Assembly: GCA_017619935.1 (NCBI GenBank)
Contig: JAFZRJ010000004.1
Span: forward strand, 1-64,000
Origin: Muribaculaceae bacterium
GTDB lineage: Bacteria > Bacteroidota > Bacteroidia > Bacteroidales > Muribaculaceae
Reading direction: 5' to 3'
DNA: 64,000 bases
Shown here in pieces: positions 53,276 to 62,404 of the stretch. The translations under genes and the position numbers were made by a program. Position 1 is the first letter of the stretch. Each line of letters begins with the position of its first letter. The notes beneath the pieces are model-generated. The model saw nothing but the letters and a program-made list of their open reading frames with translations, made no database searches and was not told the DNA's origin.

Positions 53276-54958
53276 ATGAAGAAATTAATCATGATTTGCG
53301 TTGCGGTCATGGCTCTTGCCGCCGCAGTAGTGCCCACGGCTGTTGGAGAAACGAAAGACAACAGCGAGGCAGCCATAGTACGCAATCTCGACATTTTTAA
53401 CGCTCTTTACAAAGAACTGAACACCTATTACGTGGATACGATTGATGCGCAGAAATCGATAGAAACGGCCATCAATGCTATGCTCGATGACATTGACCCT
53501 TATACCGAGTATATTCCTGCGAAGTCGCGTGACGATTTTCAGGTCATCAGTACAGGGGAGTATGGTGGAATAGGCAGTTATATCCAAGAGCGCAAGGGCG
53601 ACCACCCAGGTGTGTATATCACAGGACCTTACAAGGGCAGTCCGGCGGCGAAAGCCGGTGTGCGCAGCGGTGACCGCATCATCATGATTGATGGCGATTC
53701 GGTGACGGGTTGGGACAGCGACAAGGTGAGTGCTCGACTCAAAGGACTGGCCAACACCCAACTGCGGTTGACGGTGGTGCGTCCCTATTGTGGCGATGAC
53801 AGCGTGAAGACGTTCGACATTGTGCGCGAGACTATTAAGATTCCACCCGTGCCTTATTATGGGGTGACACGAGGAGACATGGGCTACATCAATCTTACCA
53901 CATTCAATGAACACTCATTCCAGCAGGTGAAAGATGCCTTGGTGGAACTGAAGAAAAATGCGGCTGTGAAGTATATCGTGCTGGACTTGCGCGGCAATGG
54001 TGGCGGACTCATGGAGAGCGCCGTGCAGATCGTGGGCTTGTTTGTGCCCAAAGGTACTCCGGTGCTGACCACTCGTGGCCGCGACAAGCAGAGTGAAAAA
54101 ATCTACAAGACCACAGCCGAGCCACTTGACACAAAGATTCCGTTGGCTGTGCTGGTTGATGGCGGGTCGGCTTCTGCCGCCGAAATTACGGCCGGTGCTT
54201 TGCAGGACCTTGACCGCGCAGTGGTGTTGGGCAGTCGCTCGTTCGGCAAGGGGTTGGTGCAGAGCGTGCGCCCCATGCCCTTCGATGGTGCTCTGAAGGT
54301 GACCATTGCAAAATACTATATTCCCAGTGGCCGACTCATCCAGGAAATTGATTACTCGCAGCGCAATGCCGATGGTTCTTATCAGCGCATCCCCGACAGT
54401 CTCGCGCGTGTGTTCCATACGGCCCACGGACGCGAAGTTCGTGAGGGTGGGGGCATTACTCCCGACATCAAGGTGGATTACCCCGACATCAATCGTCTCG
54501 TTTACAATATTGTGCGTGACAACTGGGCATTTGATTTCGTGACGAAGTATGCCGCCGAGCATCCGTCCATTCCGTCACCTTCCACTTTTGAGGTGACCGA
54601 TACCATTTTCAACGAGTTCAAGCGATTCATTGATCCCGATAAGTTCCAATACGACAAGGTGTGTGAAGTGGGGCTTGAAAACTTGCGCAAGGTGGCGAAG
54701 ACCGAGGGTTACATGAACGACTCGACTAAGGCCGAATTTGACCGGCTAGAGGCTTTGCTCAAGCATGACTTGAGTCGTGACCTAGACACTAACCGTTCCG
54801 AGATTGAAAAACTGTTGGCGCGTGAAATGATGAACCGCTACTACTATCAGGCCGGTGAAGTGGAATATGATGCCCGGAAGGACGAGACCATAGATCGCGC
54901 CCACGAAATGTTTGCCAAACCAGGCGAGTATCGTCACATCCTCCACTTGCCGAAATAG
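53276..54958 (+). CDS. C-terminal processing peptidase (S41)
   Basis: 560 aa. Signal peptide (MKKLIMICVAVMALAAAVVP), a helical N-terminal part (LYKELNTYYVDTIDAQKSIE), a PDZ domain (about 85-180, GSYIQERKGDHPGVYITGPY, SPAAKAGVRSGDRIIMIDGD), and a protease core with GYINLTTFNEHSFQQVKDAL, LRGNGGGLMESAVQIVGLFV, the catalytic Ser in LVDGGSASAAEITAGAL and Lys in RSFGKGLVQSVRPM. CtpA/Prc-like enzymes trim envelope proteins in the periplasm. The gene lies 39 bp after the SGNH gene. Confidence 0.93.
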   Translation: MKKLIMICVAVMALAAAVVPTAVGETKDNSEAAIVRNLDIFNALYKELNTYYVDTIDAQKSIETAINAMLDDIDPYTEYIPAKSRDDFQVISTGEYGGIGSYIQERKGDHPGVYITGPYKGSPAAKAGVRSGDRIIMIDGDSVTGWDSDKVSARLKGLANTQLRLTVVRPYCGDDSVKTFDIVRETIKIPPVPYYGVTRGDMGYINLTTFNEHSFQQVKDALVELKKNAAVKYIVLDLRGNGGGLMESAVQIVGLFVPKGTPVLTTRGRDKQSEKIYKTTAEPLDTKIPLAVLVDGGSASAAEITAGALQDLDRAVVLGSRSFGKGLVQSVRPMPFDGALKVTIAKYYIPSGRLIQEIDYSQRNADGSYQRIPDSLARVFHTAHGREVREGGGITPDIKVDYPDINRLVYNIVRDNWAFDFVTKYAAEHPSIPSPSTFEVTDTIFNEFKRFIDPDKFQYDKVCEVGLENLRKVAKTEGYMNDSTKAEFDRLEALLKHDLSRDLDTNRSEIEKLLAREMMNRYYYQAGEVEYDARKDETIDRAHEMFAKPGEYRHILHLPK

Positions 54959-54962
54959 AAAA

Positions 54963-55100
54963 CTTGTTTTGCGCTCGGTTTGCACTAATTTTAGATAAAT
55001 TAGGAGGCACCTCGGCAAAAAAAGCGAGCGAGCTTGCTTGTTTTGCGCTCGGTTTGCACTAATTTTAGATAAATTAGGCGGCGTTTCGGCAATAAAAATG
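54963..55100. repeat. 74-bp tandem direct repeat with promoter-like boxes
   Basis: Two copies start at 54963 and 55037. The first 42 bp are identical (beginning CTTGTTTTGCGCTCGGTTTG) and the rest is similar. Each copy has TTG and TAATTTTA 19 bp apart, one base off the TAATTTTG -7 box, and an inner palindrome CTAATTT/AAATTAG. A third, diverged match (CTTGCACTAATTTTG, 55135-55149) is the working metG -7 region. Confidence 0.75.
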
Positions 55101-55119
55101 AAAAACGATGTCTTTCATT

Positions 55120-55149
55120 TTGTATTGCTCTCAACTTGCACTAATTTTG
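55120..55149 (+). promoter_or_regulatory. Promoter of metG
   Basis: TTG at 55120-55122 and TAATTTTG at 55142-55149, 19 bp apart; the metG ATG lies 30 bp downstream. Confidence 0.6.
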
Positions 55150-55178
55150 CAGTTTGAAAATTTTAACCACAAATATAT

Positions 55179-57221
55179 ATGGAGAAAAAGAATTATAAAC
55201 GCACACTGGTGACCACTGCGTTGCCCTATGCCAACGGGCCTGTGCATATCGGTCACTTGGCTGGCGTGTATGTGCCGGCTGATATCTACACTCGTTACTT
55301 GCGTCTCAAGGGTGAAGACGTGGTGATGATAGGCGGTAGCGATGAGCATGGCGTGCCCATCACCATCAAGGCTCAAAAAGAAGGCGTGACCCCACAAGAC
55401 ATTGTGGACCGCTATCACAATATCATTAAAGACTCAATGGCAGGGCTAGGGATTTCGTTCGATGTGTATGGCCGCACGACTAGCGCCACGCATCGGGTCA
55501 CCGCCAGCGAGTTTTTCAAGAAACTTTACGACAATGGCGAGTTTATCGAAAAGACCAGCCAACAATTCTATGATGAGGAGGCCGACCAATGGCTTGCCGA
55601 CCGTTATATCATGGGTACTTGCCCCCATTGTGGCAATGAACGTGCCTATGGTGACCAGTGCGAGGCGTGTGGCCGTGACCTCAACGCCACCGACTTGATT
55701 AATCCGCACAGCACCATCACTGGAAATGTGCCTGTGTTGCGTGAAACCAAGCATTGGTATATGCCGCTCGACAAGTGGGAACCACGTCTGCGCCAGTGGA
55801 TTTTGGAGGAACACAAGGAGTGGAAAACCAATGTGTACGGACAATGCAAGTCCTGGCTTGACGGCGGTTTGCAGCCGCGTGCCGTGACCCGTGACCTGAA
55901 CTGGGGCATCCCCGTGCCCATTGAGGGAGCCGAAGGCAAGGTGCTCTATGTGTGGTTTGACGCGCCTATCGGCTACATCAGCAACACCAAGGACTTGTTG
56001 CCCGACACCTGGGAAAAGTATTGGAAGGACCCTGAAACACGCATTATCCATTTTATTGGCAAAGACAACATCGTGTTCCATTGCCTCATCTTCCCCGCTA
56101 TGCTGATGGCCGAAGGAACGTACCAATTACCCGAAAACGTGCCCGCCAACGAATTCCTGAATTTGGAAGGCGACAAAATTTCCACTAGCCGCAATTGGGC
56201 TGTGTGGTTGCATGAATATCTGGAGGAATTCCCCGGCAAGGAAGACGTGTTGCGCTAAGTGCTCACGGCAAACGCTCCCGAAACCAAGGACAACGACTTC
56301 ACATGGCGTGATTTCCAAGCCCGCAACAACAATGAGTTGGTAGCCATTTTGGGTAACTTTGTGAACCGGGCCATCGTGTTGACACACAAATACTTCAATG
56401 GTGTGATTCCCGCTGCTCACGAACTCACCGACTACGACCGCCAAACTATGGCGGAGTTCAAGGATGTGAAAGCCACCTTGAGTGAGAACATTGAGACGTT
56501 CCATTTCCGAGAAGCGTTGAAAGATGCCATGAATCTGGCGCGTATCGGCAATAAATATTTGGCCGATACTGAGCCATGGAAGTTGGCGAAGACCGACATG
56601 ACGCGTGTGGAAACCATCATGAATCTGGCGTTGCAAATTTCGGCCAACCTTGCCATCGCTTTTGAACCGTTCTTGCCTTTCAGTGCCGCCAAGTTGCGCA
56701 AGATGCTGGGCATGGACGAGGTGCGCTGGGAAAAACTGGGCGATATCGACATTCTGGCCGCCGGTAACCGTGTGGAACAGCCCGTGCTTCTGTTCGAGAA
56801 GATTGACGACAGTGTGGTCGAGGCCCAAAAGGCTCGCCTGGAACGCATCAAGCAAGAGAACATTGTCAAGAATTTCCAGGCTAAAGCGGTGGCTGAGCCG
56901 TGTACCTATGACGACTTTGCTAAACTTGACATCCGCGTGGGTACCGTGCTTGCTTGTGAAAAGGTTAAGAAAGCCGACAAGTTGCTTCAGTTCACCATCG
57001 ATGACGGGCTCAAAGGCCGCACCATCGTGAGTGGTATTGCCAAGTGGTATCAGCCCGAGGAACTGGTAGGCAAGCAAGTGTGCTTCATCGCCAATTTCCC
57101 GCCCAAAATGTTGAAGGGCGTGGAGAGCCAAGGCATGATACTCAGTGCCGAAGATGCCGATGGCCGTTTGGTGGTCATTGGTCCTACTGGACCGGTCAAA
57201 CCTGGTGTGCAAGTGGGCTAA
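55179..57221 (+). pseudogene. metG: Methionyl-tRNA synthetase interrupted by an in-frame TAA
   Basis: One continuous frame of 680 codons covers a full class-I MetRS: HIGH-type [14 protein letters not shown], a zinc knuckle ([18 protein letters not shown]), KMSKS-type DKISTSRNW (333-337), anticodon-binding helices, and a C-terminal tRNA-binding domain ([20 protein letters not shown]). Codon 360 (56256-56258) is TAA where the family usually has Tyr ([17 protein letters not shown]). One base change explains it. The next codon is GTG, a possible restart. MetRS is essential, so a sequencing error, a second metG elsewhere, readthrough, or expression as two chains must be considered; the rest shows no decay. 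Confidence 0.85.
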
Positions 57222-57255
57222 GAACAACAATGAAATTTTTATAACCACCTTATGG

Positions 57256-57300
57256 GCAGTCTCCTCCTGAAATTTTGCATGAGGGGACTGCTGCATTTAT
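57256..57300 (+). terminator. Intrinsic terminator of metG
   Basis: 11-bp stem GCAGTCTCCTC/GAGGGGACTGC with one T-G pair (57256-57266 and 57281-57291), followed by a weak T-rich stretch (TGCATTTATT). Confidence 0.6.
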
Positions 57301-57315
57301 TAGGAAAAATAGACC

Positions 57316-58098
57316 ATGACAGCAAGTGATATTATAACATATATGGAGTCGTTGCGCGACGATGCCCAGCGCGAAGTGTTGATGAGTTTTTTCAAGACGG
57401 CTCCAGGTGAGTATGGTCACGGTGATGAGTTTTTGGGCCTGCGTGTGCCTCAGACGCGTGAGGTGGTTCGGAAGGTGGTCGATGTGCCTCTGGACCAAGT
57501 GCCTCAATTACTTCACAGTCGCTGGCATGAGGTGCGGTTGTGCGGATTGCTGTTGATGGTTGCCCGATTTGAGCGATTGTCGCGTCCCAAACTAGCCGAA
57601 GACGTTGACGCCATACGGGCGCGTGATGAGATTGTGTCGATGTATCTTCGTCATGCCGAGTGTGCCAATAATTGGGATTTGGTGGACTTGTCGGCACCGA
57701 AGATTCTCGGCAACTGGCTGATGCTGCCCACGGCACTGGAAGGCGTTGGGCGTGTGTCCGTTGCCGAAAGCCGACCTTATAAAATGAAAGTGCTGGACGA
57801 CTTGGCCGACAGCGAAAACTTGTGGCGGCAACGAATGAGCATGGTGTGTACATGGATGCCATCGCATGAAGGCGACCCTAGTTACTGCTTGCGATATGCC
57901 GAGAAGCACTTGCGTCACCAGCACGACTTGATGCACAAGGCGGTGGGGTGGATGTTGCGAGAAATGGGAAAGCATGTGAGCATGGATCTGCTGCGTGAAT
58001 TTCTGAAAAGTCATCTCCATGACATGTCACGCACCACACTGCGCTACGCCATTGAGAAAATGTCGCCCGAAGAGCGCCGCTCATGGCTTGAACAATAA
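57316..58098 (+). CDS. DNA alkylation repair (AlkD-like) HEAT-repeat protein
   Basis: 260 aa, all helical. Motifs of the AlkD family: FFKTAPGEYGHGDEFLGLRV, VPQTREVVRKV, HEVRLCGLLLMVARF, and ECANNWDLVDLSAPKILG with the WDLVD catalytic region, then HQHDLMHKAVGWMLREMGK. AlkD glycosylases remove bulky alkylated bases without flipping them. The gene is monocistronic between metG and polA. Confidence 0.9.
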   Translation: MTASDIITYMESLRDDAQREVLMSFFKTAPGEYGHGDEFLGLRVPQTREVVRKVVDVPLDQVPQLLHSRWHEVRLCGLLLMVARFERLSRPKLAEDVDAIRARDEIVSMYLRHAECANNWDLVDLSAPKILGNWLMLPTALEGVGRVSVAESRPYKMKVLDDLADSENLWRQRMSMVCTWMPSHEGDPSYCLRYAEKHLRHQHDLMHKAVGWMLREMGKHVSMDLLREFLKSHLHDMSRTTLRYAIEKMSPEERRSWLEQ

Positions 58099-58205
58099 CG
58101 GCAACGATAAAGTTGTGGCCAAATTCAGGCCTGAAAAAGTGGGGTATCCGGGTGTTGCTGCGTAAACATTTTCCCTAATAATTTCGTGGGGTGGAGAAAA
58201 ATGAG

Positions 58206-58213
58206 TAATTTTG
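58206..58213 (+). promoter_or_regulatory. -7 box of polA
   Basis: TAATTTTG, 27 bp upstream of the polA ATG. No TTG is seen at the right distance; TTTCG lies there instead. Confidence 0.4.
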
Positions 58214-58240
58214 AGACAAAACTCAACGGAAGGTTTCATA

Positions 58241-61102
58241 ATGGAAAAGAAGAAATTATTGCTACTGGATGCATATGCCTTGATTTTTAGGGCGTTTTAC
58301 GCGATGATACGTAGTCCGCGAGTGACCTCTACCGGCATTGATACGAGTGCTGTGTTCGGATTTGTCAATACCTTACAGGATTTGCTCAAACGAGAACAGC
58401 CGTCGCACATTGCCGTATGTTTTGATCCCGGTGGCAAGACTTTCCGCCATGAAGCCTATCCCGAATACAAAGCGAACCGCAGTGAGACCCCCGAAGGAAT
58501 CCTGGTGGCGGTGCCTTACATCAAGCGCATTTTGGAGGCTTACCACATCCCTGTGTTTCAAGTCGAAGGTTATGAAGCCGACGACGTGATAGGCACACTG
58601 GCTTACCAAGCCCAAGATCTTGGTTTTTTCACCTATATGGTTACCGGTGACAAGGACTTCGGCCAGCTTGTGACAGAACGGGTGAAGATTTTCAATCCTG
58701 GCAAAAACGAGATATTGGGTGTGGATGAGGTCAATGCGAAATATGGTTTGAGCAATCCCAAACAAGTTATTGACATCCTTGCGCTGATGGGTGATTCGTC
58801 GGACAATATACCCGGATGTCCGGGTGTCGGCCCCAAAACGGCCGAAAAACTCATCCAGCAGTACGGCTCGGTTGAGAATGTGCTTGACCATGCTGGCGAA
58901 TTGAAAGGCTCGCTGAAGGACAAGGTGGAAAACAACGTGGAGCAAATCAAGTTCTCCAAGTTTTTGGCCACGATTATTACCGAAGTGCCGGTCAGCCTCA
59001 ATGAAGAGGCGCTCCGACGGGTTCCTGTGGATTTGGTCGCGTTGCGCAAGGTGTTTGATGAGTTGGAGTTCCGCACTCTCACGTCTCGCATCATTGACGG
59101 AGGCGAAGCCAATGTGGGTTTGGAACAACAAACAGAAAACCTTGAGCCTCAAGAAACTGAAGTGGAACCAGCACCCGGCAGCAAGCCTCAGCCAGCAAGT
59201 GTCAAACCCAAAGCCACTGGTGGCCAGTTGTCGCTGTTCGACATGGGTGAAGATGAGGTTGCTTCTGTCGCATCACCAGTGCTTGCCGTTCAGGAGGAGC
59301 AACTACGCCGCTCTCTAGCCAACACGGTCCATGAATATCGCCTTGTTACCGACTTTGACGAAGCATCAAAGTTGGTGCAAGAACTGCAAAAGCAGCCTCA
59401 TGTGGCTGTGCATGTCATTGGCGAGGGCGATGAGGCCATGCGGGCCACCATCGTAGGTTTTGCATTGTGCGCCCAAGCAGGTCATGCTTTCTATATGCCT
59501 CTTGACGGCATGGGTTGGATGATGAACGCGTTGGCTCCGCTCTTCTCCTCGGGTACATGCATCGTGAGTGATGACGTGAAGCGGCTCATGGTCATGCTTC
59601 ACGCCGCAGGCATAGCGTTTACGGCTAAATATTACGACACCGCCGTCGCGCATTACTTGTTGCAGCCCGAGCGCGGTCATTCAACGGCCGAGGTGGCTGC
59701 CGAAGTGATGCACTACGATACCATTGCCGTTGAAAAAATGCTTGGAGCCAAAGGCCGCAAGCAGCTGAAATGGTCGCAAGTGCGTGCCGATGCTTTGTGC
59801 GACTATGCGTGTGAACTGGCCGATATTACCTTGCAACTGCCACAAGAATTGAATTTGCGACTGGAGGCCGAGGGCATGAAACATCTGCTCACCGACATTG
59901 AGTTGCCGTTGGTCGAAGTGCTGGCAGGCATGGAAATAGCAGGTGCGCGCATTGACAAGCGTGCCCTAGACGAATATTCGGTGACGCTTACCGAGCAAAT
60001 CACTGCCATTGAGCGTGAGTGCTGGGAACTGGCGGGCGCGCAATTCAATACGGCGTCACCGGCGCAAGTGGGCGAAATCCTTTTTGATAAACTCCAACTG
60101 GACGCAAAGGCCAAGAAAACCAAAACAGGCCAATACAGCACCACCGAGGAAGTGCTGCTCAAACTGCGTGACCGACATCCATTGGTGGATAAAATTTTGG
60201 ACTTGCGTGGCAAGCGAAAACTGCTATCCACCTATGTGAGTGCTTTGCCGCAACTTATCAATCCCCGCACGGGGCGCATCCACACTACCTTCAACCAAAC
60301 GGTGACAGCAACAGGTCGCTTGTCGTCAACCAACCCAAATTTGCAGAACATTCCGGTGCGCAACGATGAAGGACGCGAAATCAGGCGTGCGTTCATTCCC
60401 GCCGAAGGCAATGTGTTTTTCAGTGCCGACTATTCGCAGATTGAGTTGCGTCTGGTGGCCGATTTGAGCCATGACAAGACAATGCTCGACGCTTTTGCCC
60501 ATGACCACGACATTCACGCCATCACTGCCGCAAAAATCTATCACGAACCACTTGAAAACGTCACACCCGACCAGCGACGCAAGGCCAAAACCGCCAATTT
60601 CGGAATCCTGTATGGTATCTCGGCTTTCGGACTCAGTGAGCGGCTCGGTATTCCACGTAGTGAGGCCAAGATGCTGATTGACGGATACTTTGCGACATTC
60701 CCGCAAGTGCGTGATTATATCGACAGCAGTGTGGCGCAAGCCCGTGAAAAGGGATATGTCACTACGCTCTATGGCCGCCGACGTATGTTGCCCGACATCA
60801 ATTCGCGCAATGCCGTGGTGAGGGCTTTCAGCGAACGTAACGCCGTGAACGCCCCCATTCAGGGTACCGCCGCCGATATCATCAAACTGGCTATGGTGGC
60901 CATTTATCGTCGTTTCAAGCAGGAAGGCATACGCTCACAGATGATACTGCAAGTGCATGACGAACTCAACTTCGATGTTCTACCCACCGAATTGGAGCAG
61001 GTGACGCGCATCGTGGTGGAGGAGATGGAGGCCGCCTACAAGGGCGGTGTGCGCCTCACGGCAAGCTACGGCGCGGCATCGAACTGGCTCGACGCCCACT
61101 AA
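58241..61102 (+). CDS. polA: DNA polymerase I
   Basis: ATG 58241 was chosen over the GTG-type frame opening at 58211; 953 aa. The 5'-nuclease domain is complete (LLLLDAYALIFRAFY, GYEADDVIGTLAYQAQ, MVTGDKDFGQLV, GDSSDNIPGCPGVGPKTAEK). The polymerase domain is complete (DYSQIELRLVADLSHD, RRKAKTANFGILYGISAFGL, LQVHDELNFDV). The middle 3'-5' exonuclease-like domain keeps the fold (KWSQVRADALCDYACELADI) but all four metal carboxylates of the E. coli enzyme appear replaced (D355 by His391, E357 by Ile393, D424 by Leu449, D501 by Leu526, by eye alignment). It would replicate and repair gaps without proofreading. Confidence 0.95.
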   Translation: MEKKKLLLLDAYALIFRAFYAMIRSPRVTSTGIDTSAVFGFVNTLQDLLKREQPSHIAVCFDPGGKTFRHEAYPEYKANRSETPEGILVAVPYIKRILEAYHIPVFQVEGYEADDVIGTLAYQAQDLGFFTYMVTGDKDFGQLVTERVKIFNPGKNEILGVDEVNAKYGLSNPKQVIDILALMGDSSDNIPGCPGVGPKTAEKLIQQYGSVENVLDHAGELKGSLKDKVENNVEQIKFSKFLATIITEVPVSLNEEALRRVPVDLVALRKVFDELEFRTLTSRIIDGGEANVGLEQQTENLEPQETEVEPAPGSKPQPASVKPKATGGQLSLFDMGEDEVASVASPVLAVQEEQLRRSLANTVHEYRLVTDFDEASKLVQELQKQPHVAVHVIGEGDEAMRATIVGFALCAQAGHAFYMPLDGMGWMMNALAPLFSSGTCIVSDDVKRLMVMLHAAGIAFTAKYYDTAVAHYLLQPERGHSTAEVAAEVMHYDTIAVEKMLGAKGRKQLKWSQVRADALCDYACELADITLQLPQELNLRLEAEGMKHLLTDIELPLVEVLAGMEIAGARIDKRALDEYSVTLTEQITAIERECWELAGAQFNTASPAQVGEILFDKLQLDAKAKKTKTGQYSTTEEVLLKLRDRHPLVDKILDLRGKRKLLSTYVSALPQLINPRTGRIHTTFNQTVTATGRLSSTNPNLQNIPVRNDEGREIRRAFIPAEGNVFFSADYSQIELRLVADLSHDKTMLDAFAHDHDIHAITAAKIYHEPLENVTPDQRRKAKTANFGILYGISAFGLSERLGIPRSEAKMLIDGYFATFPQVRDYIDSSVAQAREKGYVTTLYGRRRMLPDINSRNAVVRAFSERNAVNAPIQGTAADIIKLAMVAIYRRFKQEGIRSQMILQVHDELNFDVLPTELEQVTRIVVEEMEAAYKGGVRLTASYGAASNWLDAH

Positions 61103-61144
61103 TGGGACACGGGTGGGACACGGGGACGGTTCTTTTGTCCCATT
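61101..61144. repeat. REP-like hairpin between convergent polA and hutI
   Basis: Inverted repeat AATGGGACA/TGTCCCATT (9 bp) overlapping the polA stop, with an inner direct repeat of GGGACACGGG. The GGGACACGGGGACGGTTC core is reminiscent of extragenic palindromes seen repeatedly in many genomes. No transposase is near. Confidence 0.55.
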
Positions 61145-61162
61145 TGTTAAAAAAATTCGCTT

Positions 61163-62404
61163 TTATTGCTCTTGGCCAGCCAAAAACACGCGCTCAATAA
61201 TGGGTGTGGTGTAGGCGTATGGGATGAAGTCAATTGAGGGGATGGGGCGCGTGATGAAGAAGTTGGCTACTTTACCCACGGCGATAGAGCCATAATCGGC
61301 ACTCAGTCCCATAGCGGCCGCCCCATTGATGGTGGCTGCGTTCAAGGCTTCGGCAGGTTGCAACCGCATCTTGATGCAGGCCAGCGAGATGGCAAATTTC
61401 ATGTCACCGCTAGGTGTGGAACCTGGGTTGTAGTCGCTGGCGATGGTGAGCGGTAATCCTGCGTCAATCATTTTGCGCCCAGGCGCGAACGGCATGTTCA
61501 GGAAGAACGACGTGCCGGGTAGGGCCGTGGGCATCGTGTCGGCATCACGCAAGAGTGCGATGTCGTCATCGGTCATACTCTCAAGGTGATCGACCGACAG
61601 CGCATGATGCTTGACCGCTACTTCCACTCCTCCCGACGGAGCCAGTTCTTGACCATGAATTTTCCCGCGCATGCCATATTTGGCACCGGCTTCGAGTATG
61701 CGTGATGTCTCTTCGGGGGTGAAGAACCCTTTGTCGCAGAACACGTCCACGAAGTCGGCCAGTCCTTCGGCGGCTACCGCCGGAATCATCTCATTGATGA
61801 CTAAATTCACATAGTCGGCTTGTCGTCCGGCATACTCACGCCCTACGGCATGGGCGCCGAGGAATGTGGCCATCACGCGCAAGCGTGTGCTCTCTTGGAT
61901 GCGTGCAATGATGCGGAGCATCTTGAGTTCGTCTTGCGTATTGAGCCCGTAACCGCTCTTGATTTCTATCGCTCCAGTACCTTTGGCTATCACTTCTCGC
62001 ACGCGCTGCATGGCTTGCTCGTAAAGTTCGCCCTCGCTCATCTCGTGCAAGCGGTCGGCACTGTTGAGGATGCCGCCCCCGCGTCGGGCAATCTCGGCAT
62101 AGGAGAGTCCGTTGATTTTATCCACAAATTCCTGTTCACGGCTGCCGGCATAGACAATGTGTGTGTGCGAATCGCACCAACTGGGCAGCACGGTGCCGCC
62201 AGCAGCATCCACTGTCGTGGTGTCGGCGTCGAATGGGCCGAGGCGGTTGTCGGCTGAATCAAAGTCGGAGATGATGCCGTTTTCGACCAGCATCCACGCA
62301 TTATTGATGCTGTTGAACTGTGCCATGTCGGCACCCGCTTTTTTCAGCACACCCCCGCCATCAATACCGGCGAGGGTGGCAATATTTTTGACTAGAAGTT
62401 TCAT
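61163..62404 (-). CDS. hutI: Imidazolonepropionase
   Basis: 413 aa. Amidohydrolase fold with metal ligands in VLPSWCDSHTHIVYAGSREQ, substrate region YAEIARRGGGILNSADRLHE, AIEIKSGYGLNTQDELKMLR, ATFLGAHAVGREYAGRQADY, KIHGQELAPSGGVEVAVKHH and the late ASDYNPGSTPSGDMKFAISL. It hydrolyses imidazolonepropionate to N-formimino-glutamate in histidine breakdown. Its ATG overlaps the hutH stop by 4 bp, showing translational coupling. Confidence 0.95.
   Translation of the reverse strand: MKLLVKNIATLAGIDGGGVLKKAGADMAQFNSINNAWMLVENGIISDFDSADNRLGPFDADTTTVDAAGGTVLPSWCDSHTHIVYAGSREQEFVDKINGLSYAEIARRGGGILNSADRLHEMSEGELYEQAMQRVREVIAKGTGAIEIKSGYGLNTQDELKMLRIIARIQESTRLRVMATFLGAHAVGREYAGRQADYVNLVINEMIPAVAAEGLADFVDVFCDKGFFTPEETSRILEAGAKYGMRGKIHGQELAPSGGVEVAVKHHALSVDHLESMTDDDIALLRDADTMPTALPGTSFFLNMPFAPGRKMIDAGLPLTIASDYNPGSTPSGDMKFAISLACIKMRLQPAEALNAATINGAAAMGLSADYGSIAVGKVANFFITRPIPSIDFIPYAYTTPIIERVFLAGQEQ

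Noticed and set aside
54963..55100. Possible CRISPR array from the tandem repeats
   Set aside because: Only two full copies, directly adjacent at 74 bp without spacers, and no cas gene.
56259..57221. The second half of metG as an independent tRNA-binding protein gene
   Set aside because: It is in the same frame, starts mid-domain ([12 protein letters not shown]) and has no promoter or spacing of its own; a broken single gene is simpler.
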